Assembly: GCF_001267535.1 (NCBI RefSeq) | Contig: NZ_JRXE01000016.1 | Coordinates: forward strand, 1-64,000 | DNA from: Winslowiella iniecta | Lineage (GTDB): Bacteria; Pseudomonadota; Gammaproteobacteria; Enterobacterales; Enterobacteriaceae | Length of the DNA: 64,000 bases | Direction: 5' to 3' | Program-made: the position numbers and the translations under genes | Part shown: positions 47,496 through 60,088 of the stretch, one piece after another | How positions within the stretch are numbered: the first letter of the stretch is position 1 | Layout: each line of letters starts with the position of its first letter | Notes under the pieces: generated by a model | Database searches by the model: none | Seen by the model: only the letters and a program-made list of their open reading frames with translations | Told to the model about the DNA's origin: nothing

Positions 47496-48473
47496 ATGAA
47501 TGAGCAAGAGATTAATAAGGTCTCGGTCGTAATCCCGGTATTTAACGAGCAGGAGTGCCTGCCTGAATTGATCCGGCGCACCTGTGCTGCCTGCGCCTTA
47601 CTGCCAATGGACTATGAAATTTTGCTGGTGGATGACGGCAGTAGTGATGATTCGGCGGAGATAATGGCGGCGGCGGCAGAACAACCGGGCAGTCATATTG
47701 TCGCGGTATTACTGAACCGTAATTATGGTCAGCATTCGGCGATTATGGCCGGTTTCAGCCACGTCAGCGGGGATTTGATTATCACGCTGGATGCCGATCT
47801 GCAAAATCCGCCGGAAGAGATCCCGCGTTTAGTTAGCGTGGCGGCAGAAGGGTATGACGTGGTCGGCACCGTACGGCAAAACCGCCAGGACAGCTGGTTT
47901 CGAAAACGTGCATCGCGACTGATTAATCACCTGATTCAACGCACCACCGGTAAAGCCATGGGCGATTACGGCTGCATGCTGCGCGCCTACCGTCGCCATA
48001 TTATTGAGGCGATGCTGCATTGCCACGAGCGCAGCACCTTTATTCCGATTCTGGCGAACACGTTTGCCCGTCGCGCCATTGAAATACCGGTTAAACATGC
48101 CGAGCGCGAGTTTGGCGATTCAAAATACAGCTTTATGAAGCTGATTAATTTGATGTACGACCTGATTACCTGTCTGACCACCACGCCACTGCGCATGCTG
48201 AGTGTATTTGGCAGCGTGATTGCGCTGTTTGGCTTTGCCATTTCGCTGTTGTTGATTTTGTTGCGGCTGTTTTTTGGTCCGCAGTGGGCGGCGGAAGGGG
48301 TTTTTATGCTGTTCGCTATTCTGTTTATTTTTATTGGTGCGCAGTTCGTCGGCATGGGCTTATTAGGTGAGTATATTGGACGTATTTATAACGATGTCCG
48401 CGCCCGCCCGCGTTATTTCATCCAGCGCGTAGTTAAACACTCATCATCTTCTTCCGCACAGGACAATCAATAA
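47496..48473 (+). CDS. arnC: Undecaprenyl-phosphate Ara4FN transferase
   Basis: This 325-residue GT2 glycosyltransferase moves formylated Ara4N from UDP to undecaprenyl phosphate. ATG 47496 gives a start matching ArnC ([20 protein letters not shown]). An earlier in-frame ATG overlaps arnB and is less likely. DDGSSDDS and [12 protein letters not shown] are the nucleotide and metal motifs. Two C-terminal transmembrane helices (about 235-255 and 270-290) anchor it to the inner membrane. It lies four bases after arnB and overlaps arnA by one base. Confidence 0.95.
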   Translation: MNEQEINKVSVVIPVFNEQECLPELIRRTCAACALLPMDYEILLVDDGSSDDSAEIMAAAAEQPGSHIVAVLLNRNYGQHSAIMAGFSHVSGDLIITLDADLQNPPEEIPRLVSVAAEGYDVVGTVRQNRQDSWFRKRASRLINHLIQRTTGKAMGDYGCMLRAYRRHIIEAMLHCHERSTFIPILANTFARRAIEIPVKHAEREFGDSKYSFMKLINLMYDLITCLTTTPLRMLSVFGSVIALFGFAISLLLILLRLFFGPQWAAEGVFMLFAILFIFIGAQFVGMGLLGEYIGRIYNDVRARPRYFIQRVVKHSSSSSAQDNQ

Positions 48474-50455
48474 TGAAAGTCGTCGTCTTTGCTTATCACG
48501 ATATGGGGTGCGTTGGTATCAATGCGCTGGTCAACGCGGGTTATGACATTGCCGCTATCTATACGCATGCTGATGCGGCGGGTGAGAATCAGTTCTTTGC
48601 CTCGGTAGCGCGCACTGCCGCCGAGCTGGGTATTCCGGTATTTGCCCCGGAGGAGATTAATCATCCATTGTGGATTGACCGGATTAAAAGCAGCGAGCCT
48701 GATGCCATCTTCTCTTTTTATTATCGCAATATGCTGTGTGACGAGATTATTCATTGCGCGAAGCAGGGCGCGTTTAATCTTCACGGTTCATTGCTACCTG
48801 ACTATCGCGGGCGCGCACCGCTTAACTGGGCGCTGGTAAACGGCGAAACAGAGACCGGTGTGACGCTGCACCGCATGGTTGCACGTGCGGATGCTGGCGC
48901 AATTATTGCCCAGCAGCGGGTGACAATTACTGCGGAAGATAATGCGCGCAGCTTACATGGCAAACTTAACGAGACCGCTGCCGGTCTGCTGAGCGGCATT
49001 CTGCCAGAGATTAAAACCGGTGAATTCACCGAGTTGCCGCAGGATCACAGCAAAGCCCGCTATTTTGGTCGCAGAACGCCGGAAGATGGCCGTATTCACT
49101 GGGATCAGCCCGCGGCGGTGATTCATAATCTGGTGCGTGCGGTGACCGATCCCTGGCCGGGAGCCTTCAGCTATGTCGGTGCCAGTAAATTTACCGTCTG
49201 GAAAACCCGCGTGCACAGCGACAGGCCAGCGGCAAAAGCCGGAACGGTTCTGTCGACGCAGCCGCTGATTATCGCCTGTGGCAGTGAAGCACTGGAGGTG
49301 CTGACTGGGCAGAGTGAAAACGGCGTATATATGCAGGGTTCGCAGCTGGCGCAGACGCTGGGTCTGGTCCCCGGTGCGTTACTGAATAGTCTGCCAAATG
49401 CCGCAGTAAAACGCCGCACCCGGGTGTTAATCCTCGGCGTCAATGGCTTTATTGGTAACCATCTGACCGAGCGTTTACTGCGTGATGATAATTTTGAGAT
49501 ATTCGGCCTCGATATCAGCTCGGATGCCATCAGCCGCTTTATCGCCAATCCGCGTTTCCATTTTGTCGAAGGGGATATCAGCATTCACTCCGAGTGGATT
49601 GAATATCACATCAAAAAATGTGATGTGATTCTGCCGCTGGTGGCCATTGCCACGCCGATTGAATATACCCGCAATCCGCTGCGCGTATTTGAACTGGATT
49701 TCGAAGAGAACCTGAAGATTATTCGTGACTGCGTGAAATATAAAAAACGCATCATTTTCCCGTCAACCTCGGAAGTGTACGGCATGTGCAGCGATCCGGT
49801 ATTCGATGAGGACCACTCCAATCTGATCGTCGGGCCGATCAACAAACAGCGCTGGATCTATTCGGTGTCGAAACAGCTGCTGGATCGCGTGCTGTGGGCC
49901 TACGGTGAAAAAGAGGGGCTGCGTTTTACCCTGTTCCGGCCTTTTAACTGGATGGGGCCGCGCCTGGATAACCTGAATGCGGCGCGTATCGGCAGCTCAA
50001 GGGCGATTACTCAGCTGATTCTTAATCTGGTAGAAGGCTCGCCGATTAAACTGATCGACGGCGGTCAGCAGAAGCGCTGTTTCACCGATATCGCCGACGG
50101 CGTTGAAGCACTGTTCCGTATTATTGAAAATAAAAACAATAACTGCGACGGGCAGATTATCAATATTGGTAACCCGGACAATGAAGCCAGTATCAAACAG
50201 CTGGCAGAACAGCTGTTGGCGAGCTTCGAGCGCCATCCACTGCGCGACCAGTTCCCGCCTTTCGCCGGTTTCCGTGAAGTGGAAAGCAGCAGTTACTACG
50301 GCAAAGGCTATCAGGATGTCGAGCACCGCAAGCCGAGCATTCGTAATGCGCGTCGCCTGCTGAACTGGACGCCGGAAGTGGGGATGGACAAAACCATTGA
50401 TGACACGCTGGATTTCTTCCTGAAGACCGTTGAACCGGTGGAAGGGAGCAGATGA
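48473..50455 (+). CDS. arnA: Bifunctional UDP-glucuronate decarboxylase / UDP-Ara4N formyltransferase
   Basis: This 660-residue protein is the same length as E. coli ArnA. The N-terminal formyltransferase domain (1 to about 304) has Asn102 and His104 in [16 protein letters not shown], and Asp140. The C-terminal SDR dehydrogenase domain opens [11 protein letters not shown] and has STSEVYG and the YSVSKQ catalytic Tyr-Lys. It performs the first (oxidative decarboxylation of UDP-GlcA) and third (N-formylation) steps. The start overlaps the arnC stop (TAATG) and its end overlaps arnD (ATGA). Confidence 0.96.
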   Translation: MKVVVFAYHDMGCVGINALVNAGYDIAAIYTHADAAGENQFFASVARTAAELGIPVFAPEEINHPLWIDRIKSSEPDAIFSFYYRNMLCDEIIHCAKQGAFNLHGSLLPDYRGRAPLNWALVNGETETGVTLHRMVARADAGAIIAQQRVTITAEDNARSLHGKLNETAAGLLSGILPEIKTGEFTELPQDHSKARYFGRRTPEDGRIHWDQPAAVIHNLVRAVTDPWPGAFSYVGASKFTVWKTRVHSDRPAAKAGTVLSTQPLIIACGSEALEVLTGQSENGVYMQGSQLAQTLGLVPGALLNSLPNAAVKRRTRVLILGVNGFIGNHLTERLLRDDNFEIFGLDISSDAISRFIANPRFHFVEGDISIHSEWIEYHIKKCDVILPLVAIATPIEYTRNPLRVFELDFEENLKIIRDCVKYKKRIIFPSTSEVYGMCSDPVFDEDHSNLIVGPINKQRWIYSVSKQLLDRVLWAYGEKEGLRFTLFRPFNWMGPRLDNLNAARIGSSRAITQLILNLVEGSPIKLIDGGQQKRCFTDIADGVEALFRIIENKNNNCDGQIINIGNPDNEASIKQLAEQLLASFERHPLRDQFPPFAGFREVESSSYYGKGYQDVEHRKPSIRNARRLLNWTPEVGMDKTIDDTLDFFLKTVEPVEGSR

Positions 50456-51345
50456 AAAAGGTCGGTTTGCGGATTGATGTTGATACCTGGCGTGGCACGC
50501 GCGATGGCGTTCCCGCCTTAGTGAAACTGCTTAGTGCGCACCAGACCAGCGCAACGTTTTTCTTTAGTGTCGGGCCAGACAATATGGGACGTCATCTCTG
50601 GCGGCTGTTGAAACCGAAGTTTTTCTGGAAGATGCTGCGCTCTAATGCGGCCTCGCTGTATGGCTGGGATATCTTGCTGGCGGGCACCGCGTGGCCCGGA
50701 CGCAATATCGGTGAGGGGCTGCCGGAGGTGATTCGCGCGGCCGCTCAGCATCATGAAATGGGTCTGCACGCCTGGGATCATTTCGCCTGGCAAACCTGGG
50801 CTGGCGTCTGGTCAGAGGAAGAACTTAGCCAGCAGATACGCCGTGGGCATGACGCGTTAAGCCGGATTATCGGCGATGCCGTCAGCTGCTCAGCGGTGGC
50901 GGGCTGGCGTGCCGATCAGCGGGTCGTCCAGGCCAAACAAGCCTTCGCTTTTCGTTATAACAGCGACTGCCGTGGCAACGCGCCTTTCCGACCGCGCTTG
51001 CGCGATGGAACGCTCGGCACGGTGCAGATCCCGGTTACCTTGCCGACCTGGGATGAAGTGATTGGCCGTGAGGTGACGGCTGAGCACTACAACGCCTTCA
51101 TTCTTGAAAAAATTCAGCAGCATCGCGGAACGCCGGTTTACACCATCCATGCTGAAGTTGAAGGCATCGCGATGCGCCAGCTGTTTGCCGATCTGCTGAC
51201 GATGGCTGAGCAGCAGGGGGTTCAGTTTTGTCCACTCAGCGAGTTATTACCGGAGGATATCGCCACGTTACCGGTCGGTAAGGTGGTGCGCGGTTCACTG
51301 CATGGCAGGGAAGGGTGGCTGGGATGCGAGCAACTATCAGAGTGA
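50452..51345 (+). CDS. arnD: 4-deoxy-4-formamido-L-arabinose-phosphoundecaprenol deformylase
   Basis: This 297-residue NodB-type polysaccharide deacetylase removes the formyl group from undecaprenyl-phosphate-Ara4[17 protein letters not shown] holds the catalytic and metal Asp; [11 protein letters not shown] holds the metal His; YTIHAEVEG holds the late His. The start is in an ATGA overlap with arnA. There is no transmembrane segment; it acts at the cytoplasmic face. Confidence 0.94.
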   Translation: MKKVGLRIDVDTWRGTRDGVPALVKLLSAHQTSATFFFSVGPDNMGRHLWRLLKPKFFWKMLRSNAASLYGWDILLAGTAWPGRNIGEGLPEVIRAAAQHHEMGLHAWDHFAWQTWAGVWSEEELSQQIRRGHDALSRIIGDAVSCSAVAGWRADQRVVQAKQAFAFRYNSDCRGNAPFRPRLRDGTLGTVQIPVTLPTWDEVIGREVTAEHYNAFILEKIQQHRGTPVYTIHAEVEGIAMRQLFADLLTMAEQQGVQFCPLSELLPEDIATLPVGKVVRGSLHGREGWLGCEQLSE

Positions 51346-51352
51346 AGACAAC

Positions 51353-53014
51353 ATGAAAATGCTCAAAAATGGCTGGCTTCTGCTGGTACTTTTTTCATTG
51401 TATTACCTGATTCCTCTTGAGTTTCGTAGTCTGTGGCAGCCTGATGAAACGCGTTATGCGGAAATCAGCCGCGAAATGTTAGCCAGTGGCGACTGGGTGG
51501 TGCCGCACTTTTTTGACCTGCGTTATTTCGAAAAGCCGGTCGCGGGTTACTGGATCAATAACCTTGGTCAGTGGCTGTTTGGCGCCAGTAATTTTGGCGT
51601 GCGTTTTGGCTCAGTATTGTCGATTACCCTGACGGCATTAATGGTTTACTGGCTGAGCTGGAAAATGTGGCGTGACAGTAGAACCGCGCTGATGGCGGCT
51701 GTGATTTTCCTCAGCTGTTTTTTAGTCTACGCCATTGGCAGCTATGCGGTGCTGGATCCGATGATCACCCTGTGGCTGGCTGCGGCCATGTGCAGTTTCT
51801 GGCTGGCGGTGGAGGCGAAAACCCGGCGCAATAAAGTGCTGGCCTGGCTGTTGCTGGGACTGGCCTGCGGCATGGGCTTTATGACCAAAGGTTTTCTGGC
51901 GCTGGCGGTGCCGGTTGTAGGCGTTTTGCCGTGGGTGATTCAGCAAAAGCGCTGGAAAGAGCTGCTGCTGTTTGGTCCGCTGGCCATTCTTGGCGCGGTG
52001 CTGATTAGCCTGCCGTGGGCGCTGGCAATTGCCCGGCGCGAGCCCGATTTCTGGCACTATTTTTTCTGGGTGGAACATATTCAGCGCTTTGCCGAGGAGA
52101 ATGCGCAGCATAAAGCGCCATTCTGGTATTACTTACCGGTACTGCTGGGCGGAGCCTTACCGTGGCTGGCGCTGCTGCCTGGTGCACTGCGGCGCGGCTG
52201 GCAACAACGCGGACAAGACAGCGGCAGCCTCTATCTGTTGGGCTGGTTTGTGATGCCGCTGCTGTTTTTTAGCGTGGCAAAAGGCAAGTTACCGACTTAT
52301 ATCCTGCCCTGTTTTGCGCCACTGGCGATATTAATGGCGCGGCATGCGGTGCAGCTGGTTGCCAGTGGTGGTGCGGTACTGCGCGCCAATAGCTGGATCA
52401 ATATGCTGTTTGGCCTGATCTGCGCGCTGGTGGTACTTCTGGTGCTGGCACCGTGGAGCGTCACGCGGCATCCGCTGTATGCTCACCATGAACTGCTGAA
52501 AGTGCTGCTGGCCGCAAGTGGCTTTCTGTTCTGGGCGCTGGTGGGGGCTTTTACACTGAAAGACGCCACGCGGCGCTGGCCAGCGGCGGTGCTTTGTCCG
52601 CTGGGCATTGCGCTGGTTATCGGCGCAGTGATCCCGCAACAGGTGGAGGATTCGAAGCTGCCGCAGGCATTTATTAATGCGATACGTCAGGATATCAGCG
52701 ACAGCCGCTATATTCTCGCCGACAGCCCAGGCGTGGCGGCGGGCATCGCCTGGGAGCTGAAACGCAGTGATATCGGCTTCTATGAGGAAGCCGGGGAACT
52801 GAAATATGGTCTGGAATATGCTGATTCCCGCCACCGGCTACTCGATGGACGTGATTTTGCTGACTGGCTGGAGACGCATCGCCGCGAGGGGAAAGTCTCG
52901 CTAATATTGCTGTTGTCGCGTGGTGAAGACGAAACCAGTCATCAGCTGCCGGCTGCTGACTTTATTTATCAGCAAGGGCGCTTCATTCTGTATCAATATA
53001 ATCAGCTACCATGA
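51353..53014 (+). CDS. arnT: Undecaprenyl-phosphate-L-Ara4N:lipid A transferase
   Basis: ATG 51353 (MKMLKNGWLLLVLFSLYYL) gives 553 residues and matches ArnT. An in-frame ATG at 51302 lies inside arnD and would add an unrelated hydrophilic leader. It is a GT83/GT-C inner-membrane enzyme with about 12-13 helices. The first periplasmic loop carries LWQPDETRYAEISREMLASG with the essential Asp-Glu; REPDFWHYFFWVEHIQRF is also conserved. It transfers L-Ara4N to lipid A phosphates in the periplasm. The C-terminal soluble domain is more divergent from E. coli. Confidence 0.95.
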   Translation: MKMLKNGWLLLVLFSLYYLIPLEFRSLWQPDETRYAEISREMLASGDWVVPHFFDLRYFEKPVAGYWINNLGQWLFGASNFGVRFGSVLSITLTALMVYWLSWKMWRDSRTALMAAVIFLSCFLVYAIGSYAVLDPMITLWLAAAMCSFWLAVEAKTRRNKVLAWLLLGLACGMGFMTKGFLALAVPVVGVLPWVIQQKRWKELLLFGPLAILGAVLISLPWALAIARREPDFWHYFFWVEHIQRFAEENAQHKAPFWYYLPVLLGGALPWLALLPGALRRGWQQRGQDSGSLYLLGWFVMPLLFFSVAKGKLPTYILPCFAPLAILMARHAVQLVASGGAVLRANSWINMLFGLICALVVLLVLAPWSVTRHPLYAHHELLKVLLAASGFLFWALVGAFTLKDATRRWPAAVLCPLGIALVIGAVIPQQVEDSKLPQAFINAIRQDISDSRYILADSPGVAAGIAWELKRSDIGFYEEAGELKYGLEYADSRHRLLDGRDFADWLETHRREGKVSLILLLSRGEDETSHQLPAADFIYQQGRFILYQYNQLP

Positions 53015-53346
53015 ATATTCTGCTGATTGTGATTGCCAGCCTGCTGAGTTGCGCAGGTCAGCTGTGCCAGAAACAGGCTACTCACTGTGGCGATGCGCAG
53101 CGGCGTAAACGGCATATGCTGTTATGGCTGAGTTTCAGCGTGCTGCTGCTGGCTGGCGCGATGCTGGTATGGCTGTGGGTGTTACAGCAGGTGCCGGTCA
53201 GCGTTGCCTATCCGATGCTTAGTCTGAACTTTATTATTATCGCCTTTGCCGCACGATGGTTATGGCAGGAGCGCATCAGCCTGCGTCACAGCCTCGGCAT
53301 TATGCTGATTGTCGCCGGGGTGGTGGTGCTGGGAGTTTATGCATGA
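53011..53346 (+). CDS. arnE: Undecaprenyl-phosphate-Ara4N flippase subunit
   Basis: This 111-residue, four-helix small multidrug resistance (EamA-like) protein has the same length as E. coli ArnE. Its ATG overlaps the arnT stop, and its stop overlaps arnF (ATGA). With ArnF it is proposed to flip undecaprenyl-phosphate-L-Ara4N to the periplasmic side for ArnT. The segment QVPVSVAYPMLSLNFI is the conserved middle region. Confidence 0.93.
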   Translation: MNILLIVIASLLSCAGQLCQKQATHCGDAQRRKRHMLLWLSFSVLLLAGAMLVWLWVLQQVPVSVAYPMLSLNFIIIAFAARWLWQERISLRHSLGIMLIVAGVVVLGVYA

Positions 53347-53735
53347 CTGGCTATCTGTGGGCAGCACTCAGTATTTTGCTGGTCAGCGCAGCACAGCTCA
53401 GTATGAAATGGGCGATGCTGAATTTGCCGCCAGCGCAGGATCTGGCGGTTTTTTTCCACGCTTTATTCGCCTTTACCCCTGGCGCACTGGCGCTGTTTGC
53501 CGGACTAAGCGCCTATGGCTTTTCGATGCTGTGCTGGGTGATGGCGCTGCACCATATCACTCTGAGCCGCGCCTATCCGCTGCTCAGCCTGAGTTATATT
53601 TTAGTGTGGCTCGCCGCGCTGTTTGTTCCTGGGCTGAACGAAACCTTTTACTGGGGCACACTCGGCGGCGTGGTGTTAATTGTCAGCGGACTGCTGGTTA
53701 TTTGCTGGCCAGCACGCGATCGGAAAACGGAATAA
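53343..53735 (+). CDS. arnF: Undecaprenyl-phosphate-Ara4N flippase subunit
   Basis: This 130-residue, four-helix partner of ArnE begins MTGYLWAALSILLVSAAQLS. The start at 53343 overlaps the arnE stop; a longer frame from 53256 runs out of frame through arnE and is rejected. HHITLSRAYPLLSLSYILVW is the conserved core. It is the last arn gene; no pmrD or eptA follows. Its last 38 bases overlap the 3' end of the convergent LacI-type gene. Confidence 0.93.
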   Translation: MTGYLWAALSILLVSAAQLSMKWAMLNLPPAQDLAVFFHALFAFTPGALALFAGLSAYGFSMLCWVMALHHITLSRAYPLLSLSYILVWLAALFVPGLNETFYWGTLGGVVLIVSGLLVICWPARDRKTE

Positions 53736-54726
53736 CCGACTCACGGATCATTAGCTGGCCTCTGAACGGCGTTTGCGGCGCATTTTGATTGCCGTCCAGT
53801 AAGTTGACCAGCCGGTTCAGCGTCTCTTTAATCATTTCCGCCACCGGCACATGCACGGTGGTTAAGGTCGGAATAAAGAACGAGGCGGTTGGCGTATCGT
53901 CAAAACTCAGCAGCGATATCTGCTGCGGCACCGCAATACCAGCCTGGTGAAAGGCTCGGGCGGCACCGATCGCCATATCATCATTACTCGCCACTAAGGC
54001 TGAGAAGTCGACGCCGCGCGCCAGCAACTGTTGTGCGGCCAGCCGTCCGCTCTCAGGCGTCCACGCGCCCTCAATCACCCGTGCCGTGTCAAGCTCTATA
54101 TGATGAGCAGCCAGCGCCTGCTGATAGCCGGCATAGCGGCTTTCACTGGTCGGTGAACCGGCGACGCCGCGAATAAAGGCGATCTGACGGTGGCCCTGGG
54201 CAATCAGGTGGCTGACTGCCTCCTGACTATCCAGCTGATGCGCGGCGAAGACGCAATGATCCGGATGGCGGCTGAGCTGGCGATTCACCACCATAATCGG
54301 CTGCTGATGCTGTTCAATAATCTCATCCAGTTCCGCCGGGTTAAGAAAGCGTGGATAGATAATGATCGCGTCACAGCGTAGATCGAGTAAAAACTGGATC
54401 GCCTGGCGTTCTTCTTCCGCGCTGTGCTTGCCATCGGCCAGAATCAGCTGACGACCATGCTGCTCGGTCAGGGTGGCAGTCTGAAACAGCAGTTCGCTGA
54501 AATAGGGGCCGTGATACAGCGTATTCGTCACCACCAGACCGATACTTTGCGATTTCCGCGTCGCCAGATTACGCGCCAGTAAATTTGGCCGATACCCCGT
54601 CTCTTCAATCGCCTGAAATACCCGATCTTTGGTGGTTTTGCTGACATAGCTGTTGCCGGCAAGCACGCGAGAAACCGTGGCTTTGGAGACACCGGCCTTT
54701 TTGGCCACGTCTAGCATTGTCGTCAT
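53698..54726 (-). CDS. LacI-family repressor of the beta-glucoside PTS operon (AscG-like)
   Basis: This 342-residue protein has a LacI helix-turn-helix (MLDVAKKAGVSKATVSRVLA, then NSYVSKTTKDRV) and a GalR/LacI effector domain (SIGLVVTNTLYHGPYFSELL, SLLSFDDTPTASFFIP). Sequence style and length are those of AscG, repressor of asc beta-glucoside genes. It is divergent from a PTS operon with two 6-phospho-beta-glucosidases. An operator matching the AscG half-sites lies at 54968-54981. Its 3' end overlaps arnF by 38 bp in convergent orientation. Confidence 0.87.
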   Translation of the reverse strand: MTTMLDVAKKAGVSKATVSRVLAGNSYVSKTTKDRVFQAIEETGYRPNLLARNLATRKSQSIGLVVTNTLYHGPYFSELLFQTATLTEQHGRQLILADGKHSAEEERQAIQFLLDLRCDAIIIYPRFLNPAELDEIIEQHQQPIMVVNRQLSRHPDHCVFAAHQLDSQEAVSHLIAQGHRQIAFIRGVAGSPTSESRYAGYQQALAAHHIELDTARVIEGAWTPESGRLAAQQLLARGVDFSALVASNDDMAIGAARAFHQAGIAVPQQISLLSFDDTPTASFFIPTLTTVHVPVAEMIKETLNRLVNLLDGNQNAPQTPFRGQLMIRESVIPFSDRVLASK

Positions 54727-54934
54727 ACTGGATTCCTGAAGATGAAAACTCCGGGTTGAGTTTACCGTATTGCGATTTTATGTGCAGCAGCTTACGTCTG
54801 CAGTGAGCTTACGTACTTAATTTGGCTGCTGGTTAAGTTTAGTAATTAATAATAGATGAAATAAGTAATAGTGCGGATTTGAAATATATTCAATTAATTT
54901 TTTCTTGCCATTTTAATAGGGCTTTTTATCCTGA

Positions 54935-54950
54935 TGCGATCCGAATCACA
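54935..54950 (+). promoter_or_regulatory. CRP-like site upstream of the PTS operon
   Basis: TGCGA-TCCGAA-TCACA matches TGTGA-N6-TCACA at nine of ten bases, about 90 bp before the IIB gene. With a start near 55012 (weak TTGCAG/TAAATC pair) it would sit near -69.5, a class I position. Confidence 0.5.
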
Positions 54951-54967
54951 AATTGTGAAAAGTAATA

Positions 54968-54981
54968 TGAAACCGGTTGCA
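54968..54981 (+). promoter_or_regulatory. AscG-like operator
   Basis: TGAAACCGGTTGCA differs at one position from the palindrome TGAAACCGGTTTCA bound by AscG/GalR-type repressors with the central CCGG. It overlaps the probable promoter of the PTS operon and lies in the gap divergent from the AscG-like gene. Confidence 0.7.
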
Positions 54982-55033
54982 GATTGTTGGTTGATTTGTC
55001 TAAATCAGGATAAACAACAGGCGGGAGATTGGG

Positions 55034-55351
55034 ATGAAAAAAATATTACTATGCTGTGCCGGCGGGATGTCTACCAGTATGCTGGTGCAAAGAATGGAAA
55101 AAGAAGCGAAAGAACAAGGGATTGCCGTAGAGATGCTGGCGGTGGGGTTCGATGACTTCGTCAGTCAGATTGATGCCTGGGATTGCTGTCTTCTCGGGCC
55201 GCAAATTAAATACAAATTAGCCGAATTTCAGGCGATTGCTGCTGAGAAGCACAAGCCGGTGGCGGTAATTAATACCATGGATTACGGTATGATGAACGGT
55301 AAAAAAGTCCTCAATGATGCACTGGCGTTGATCACCTCACGCGGAGAATAA
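55034..55351 (+). CDS. PTS EIIB, lactose/cellobiose (Lac) family
   Basis: This 105-residue cytoplasmic phosphocarrier has the P-loop LLCCAGGMSTSML. Cys8 aligns with the phosphorylated Cys of ChbB (C-x3-M-S-T-S). It receives phosphate from the IIA encoded three genes on and passes it to the sugar bound by IIC. GGGAGATTGGG lies upstream of the ATG. It is first in the operon IIB-IIC-IIA-GH1-GH1, two bases before IIC. Confidence 0.92.
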   Translation: MKKILLCCAGGMSTSMLVQRMEKEAKEQGIAVEMLAVGFDDFVSQIDAWDCCLLGPQIKYKLAEFQAIAAEKHKPVAVINTMDYGMMNGKKVLNDALALITSRGE

Positions 55352-55353
55352 TA

Positions 55354-56679
55354 ATGGGCGCATTCAGTGAGTCATTATTTGGCATTATCGAAAACCGTAT
55401 CAGCCCGATAGCCGCACGGCTGTCGAATCAGCGACATGTCACGGCAATTAAGGACGGATTTATCTCGTCAATGCCGTTTCTGATTGTTGGCTCTTTTATG
55501 CTGTTGTTTGCTCATCCGCCGTTTAGCGCCGACAGCCAGTGGGCGATAGCTAAATGGTGGCTGGGGATGGTGGCCCGTTATTCTGAACAGATCATGATGC
55601 CCTACAATATGACCATGGGAATTATGGCAGTGTATATCGCGGCGGCTATCTCCTATAACCTCGCGCAAAGCTACAAAATGAACGGTTTTATGGCCGCCTG
55701 TCTGTCGCTGATGTCATTTCTGGTGGTGGCCGCACCGCAAAGTCATGGCGCACTGCCGGTGGGATCGCTCGGTGGTGAAGGGATTTTTACCGCCATTCTG
55801 GTGGCGCTCTACAGCACTGAATTAATGCACTTTCTGCAAAAACACCATATCGGGATTAAATTACCCGAGCAGGTGCCACCCAAGATCCGCCAGTCGTTTG
55901 ATCTGCTGATTCCGATCCTGGCGATCTTCCTGACGCTGTTCCCGCTCAGTCTGTTTATTCAGCATCAGTTTGGCATGCTGCTGCCGCAGGCGATTATGGC
56001 GATCTTTGCGCCGATTATCTCGGCATCGGACTCGCTGCCCGCCATTCTGATTGCGGTGCTGCTCTGTCATTTACTGTGGTTTGCCGGCATTCACGGCGCG
56101 GTAATTGTCGGCGGTATTCTGCAGGCGTTCTGGCTGACTAACCTTGGCATTAACCAGCAGGCGCTGAATGCCGGTGCACCGATTACCCAAATTTTTATTG
56201 AGCCGTTCTGGCAGTTCTTTATTGTGGTCGGCGGTTCCGGTTCGACTATGGGGCTGGTGTTCCTCTATCTGCGCAGTCGCGCACCGCACCTGCGCTCCAT
56301 CGGTAAGCTGGGGCTGGTGCCGAGCATGTTTAATATCAATGAGCCGATTATTTTTGGTTCGCCGGTGGTGATGAATCCGCTGCTGTTTATTCCGTTTGTC
56401 ACCGCGCCGCTGGTTAACGCCATCATTGCCTGGGCCGCTACGCGTACCGATTTGGTTAACCATGTGATTTCGCTGGCACCCTGGACCACGCCGGGGCCGA
56501 TTGGTGCCGCCTGGTCAACCGGCTGGGATTATCGGGCGATTATTCTGGTGGCGGTGCTGATTGGTGTCTCCACCCTGATTTATTACCCGTTCTTCAAAAT
56601 GTATGAGCGCCAGCTGCTGGCGCAAGCCGAAGCCGAAGAGAAAGAAAAACAGAATTTGCAAACTGTGGAGAGCCACTAA
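55354..56679 (+). CDS. PTS EIIC, cellobiose/beta-glucoside permease
   Basis: This 441-residue membrane component of the Lac-family PTS has about ten hydrophobic segments. Conserved regions include AIKDGFISSMPFLIVGSFML near the N-terminus, WFAGIHGAVIVGGILQAF, and MFNINEPIIFGSPVVMNP, in which the Glu of NEP contacts the sugar. It transports and phosphorylates a beta-glucoside at the 6-position. The hydrophilic C-tail is Glu/Gln-rich. The IIA gene starts within its stop codon. Confidence 0.92.
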   Translation: MGAFSESLFGIIENRISPIAARLSNQRHVTAIKDGFISSMPFLIVGSFMLLFAHPPFSADSQWAIAKWWLGMVARYSEQIMMPYNMTMGIMAVYIAAAISYNLAQSYKMNGFMAACLSLMSFLVVAAPQSHGALPVGSLGGEGIFTAILVALYSTELMHFLQKHHIGIKLPEQVPPKIRQSFDLLIPILAIFLTLFPLSLFIQHQFGMLLPQAIMAIFAPIISASDSLPAILIAVLLCHLLWFAGIHGAVIVGGILQAFWLTNLGINQQALNAGAPITQIFIEPFWQFFIVVGGSGSTMGLVFLYLRSRAPHLRSIGKLGLVPSMFNINEPIIFGSPVVMNPLLFIPFVTAPLVNAIIAWAATRTDLVNHVISLAPWTTPGPIGAAWSTGWDYRAIILVAVLIGVSTLIYYPFFKMYERQLLAQAEAEEKEKQNLQTVESH

Positions 56680-57002
56680 TGGAACTTGATGAGACCACGG
56701 TCATGGAGCTGATTATCCATGCCGGTGAGGCGCGCTCGTTATCGATGGAAGCGCTGCGTGCGGCACGTAAACACGACTGGGCCACCGCCGATCAACACCT
56801 GACGGCCGCCTCAGCGGCGGCGCGGGAAGCGCATAAGATCCAGACCGCGCTGATCGGTGCCGATGAAGGCTGCGGCAAGATCCCGGTGAATTTAATTCTG
56901 GTCCATGCGCAGGATCATCTGATGAACGCCATGCTGTGTCGTGAGCTGGCAGAAGAGATCATCGTACTGCACCGCGAAATTGCCGCACTTAAATCCGCCT
57001 AA
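56679..57002 (+). CDS. PTS EIIA, lactose/cellobiose family
   Basis: This 107-residue three-helix protein takes phosphate from HPr on His76 in LVHAQDHLMNA. The N-terminal ETTVMELIIHAGEARSLSME and DEGCGKIPVNLILVH segments are typical of ChbA/LacF. Its ATG overlaps the IIC stop by one base. With IIB and IIC it completes a self-contained beta-glucoside PTS. Confidence 0.92.
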   Translation: MELDETTVMELIIHAGEARSLSMEALRAARKHDWATADQHLTAASAAAREAHKIQTALIGADEGCGKIPVNLILVHAQDHLMNAMLCRELAEEIIVLHREIAALKSA

Positions 57003-58457
<1,455 letters not shown>

Positions 58458-58497
58458 CCACGCTGGCGATGCGCCAGCGCTATTTATCTGTATTTGA

Positions 58498-59952
<1,455 letters not shown>

Positions 59953-60017
59953 GTTAATCTTTAAATCAGTGGGTTCCGGTTAAGTAAAAAGCACCGGGAT
60001 TTCTGGAATATCCCAGG

Positions 60018-60088
60018 GGGAGTCGTTTTCGGCTCCCGCCCTGATGACATGCGAGGTGCTAATCCTCGGCACGGGCGGCGCGCCGCCC
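60018..60088. repeat. GC-rich palindromic repeat, two units, between convergent genes
   Basis: Unit one is GGGAGTCG-TTTT-CGGCTCCC at 60018-60037. Unit two is GGGCGGCG-CGCCGCCC at 60073-60088, a 16-bp loopless palindrome that reaches the last base of the alcohol dehydrogenase gene. This mirrors the two-unit copy at 16279-16357. It is a likely shared transcript end for the convergent genes. Confidence 0.7.
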
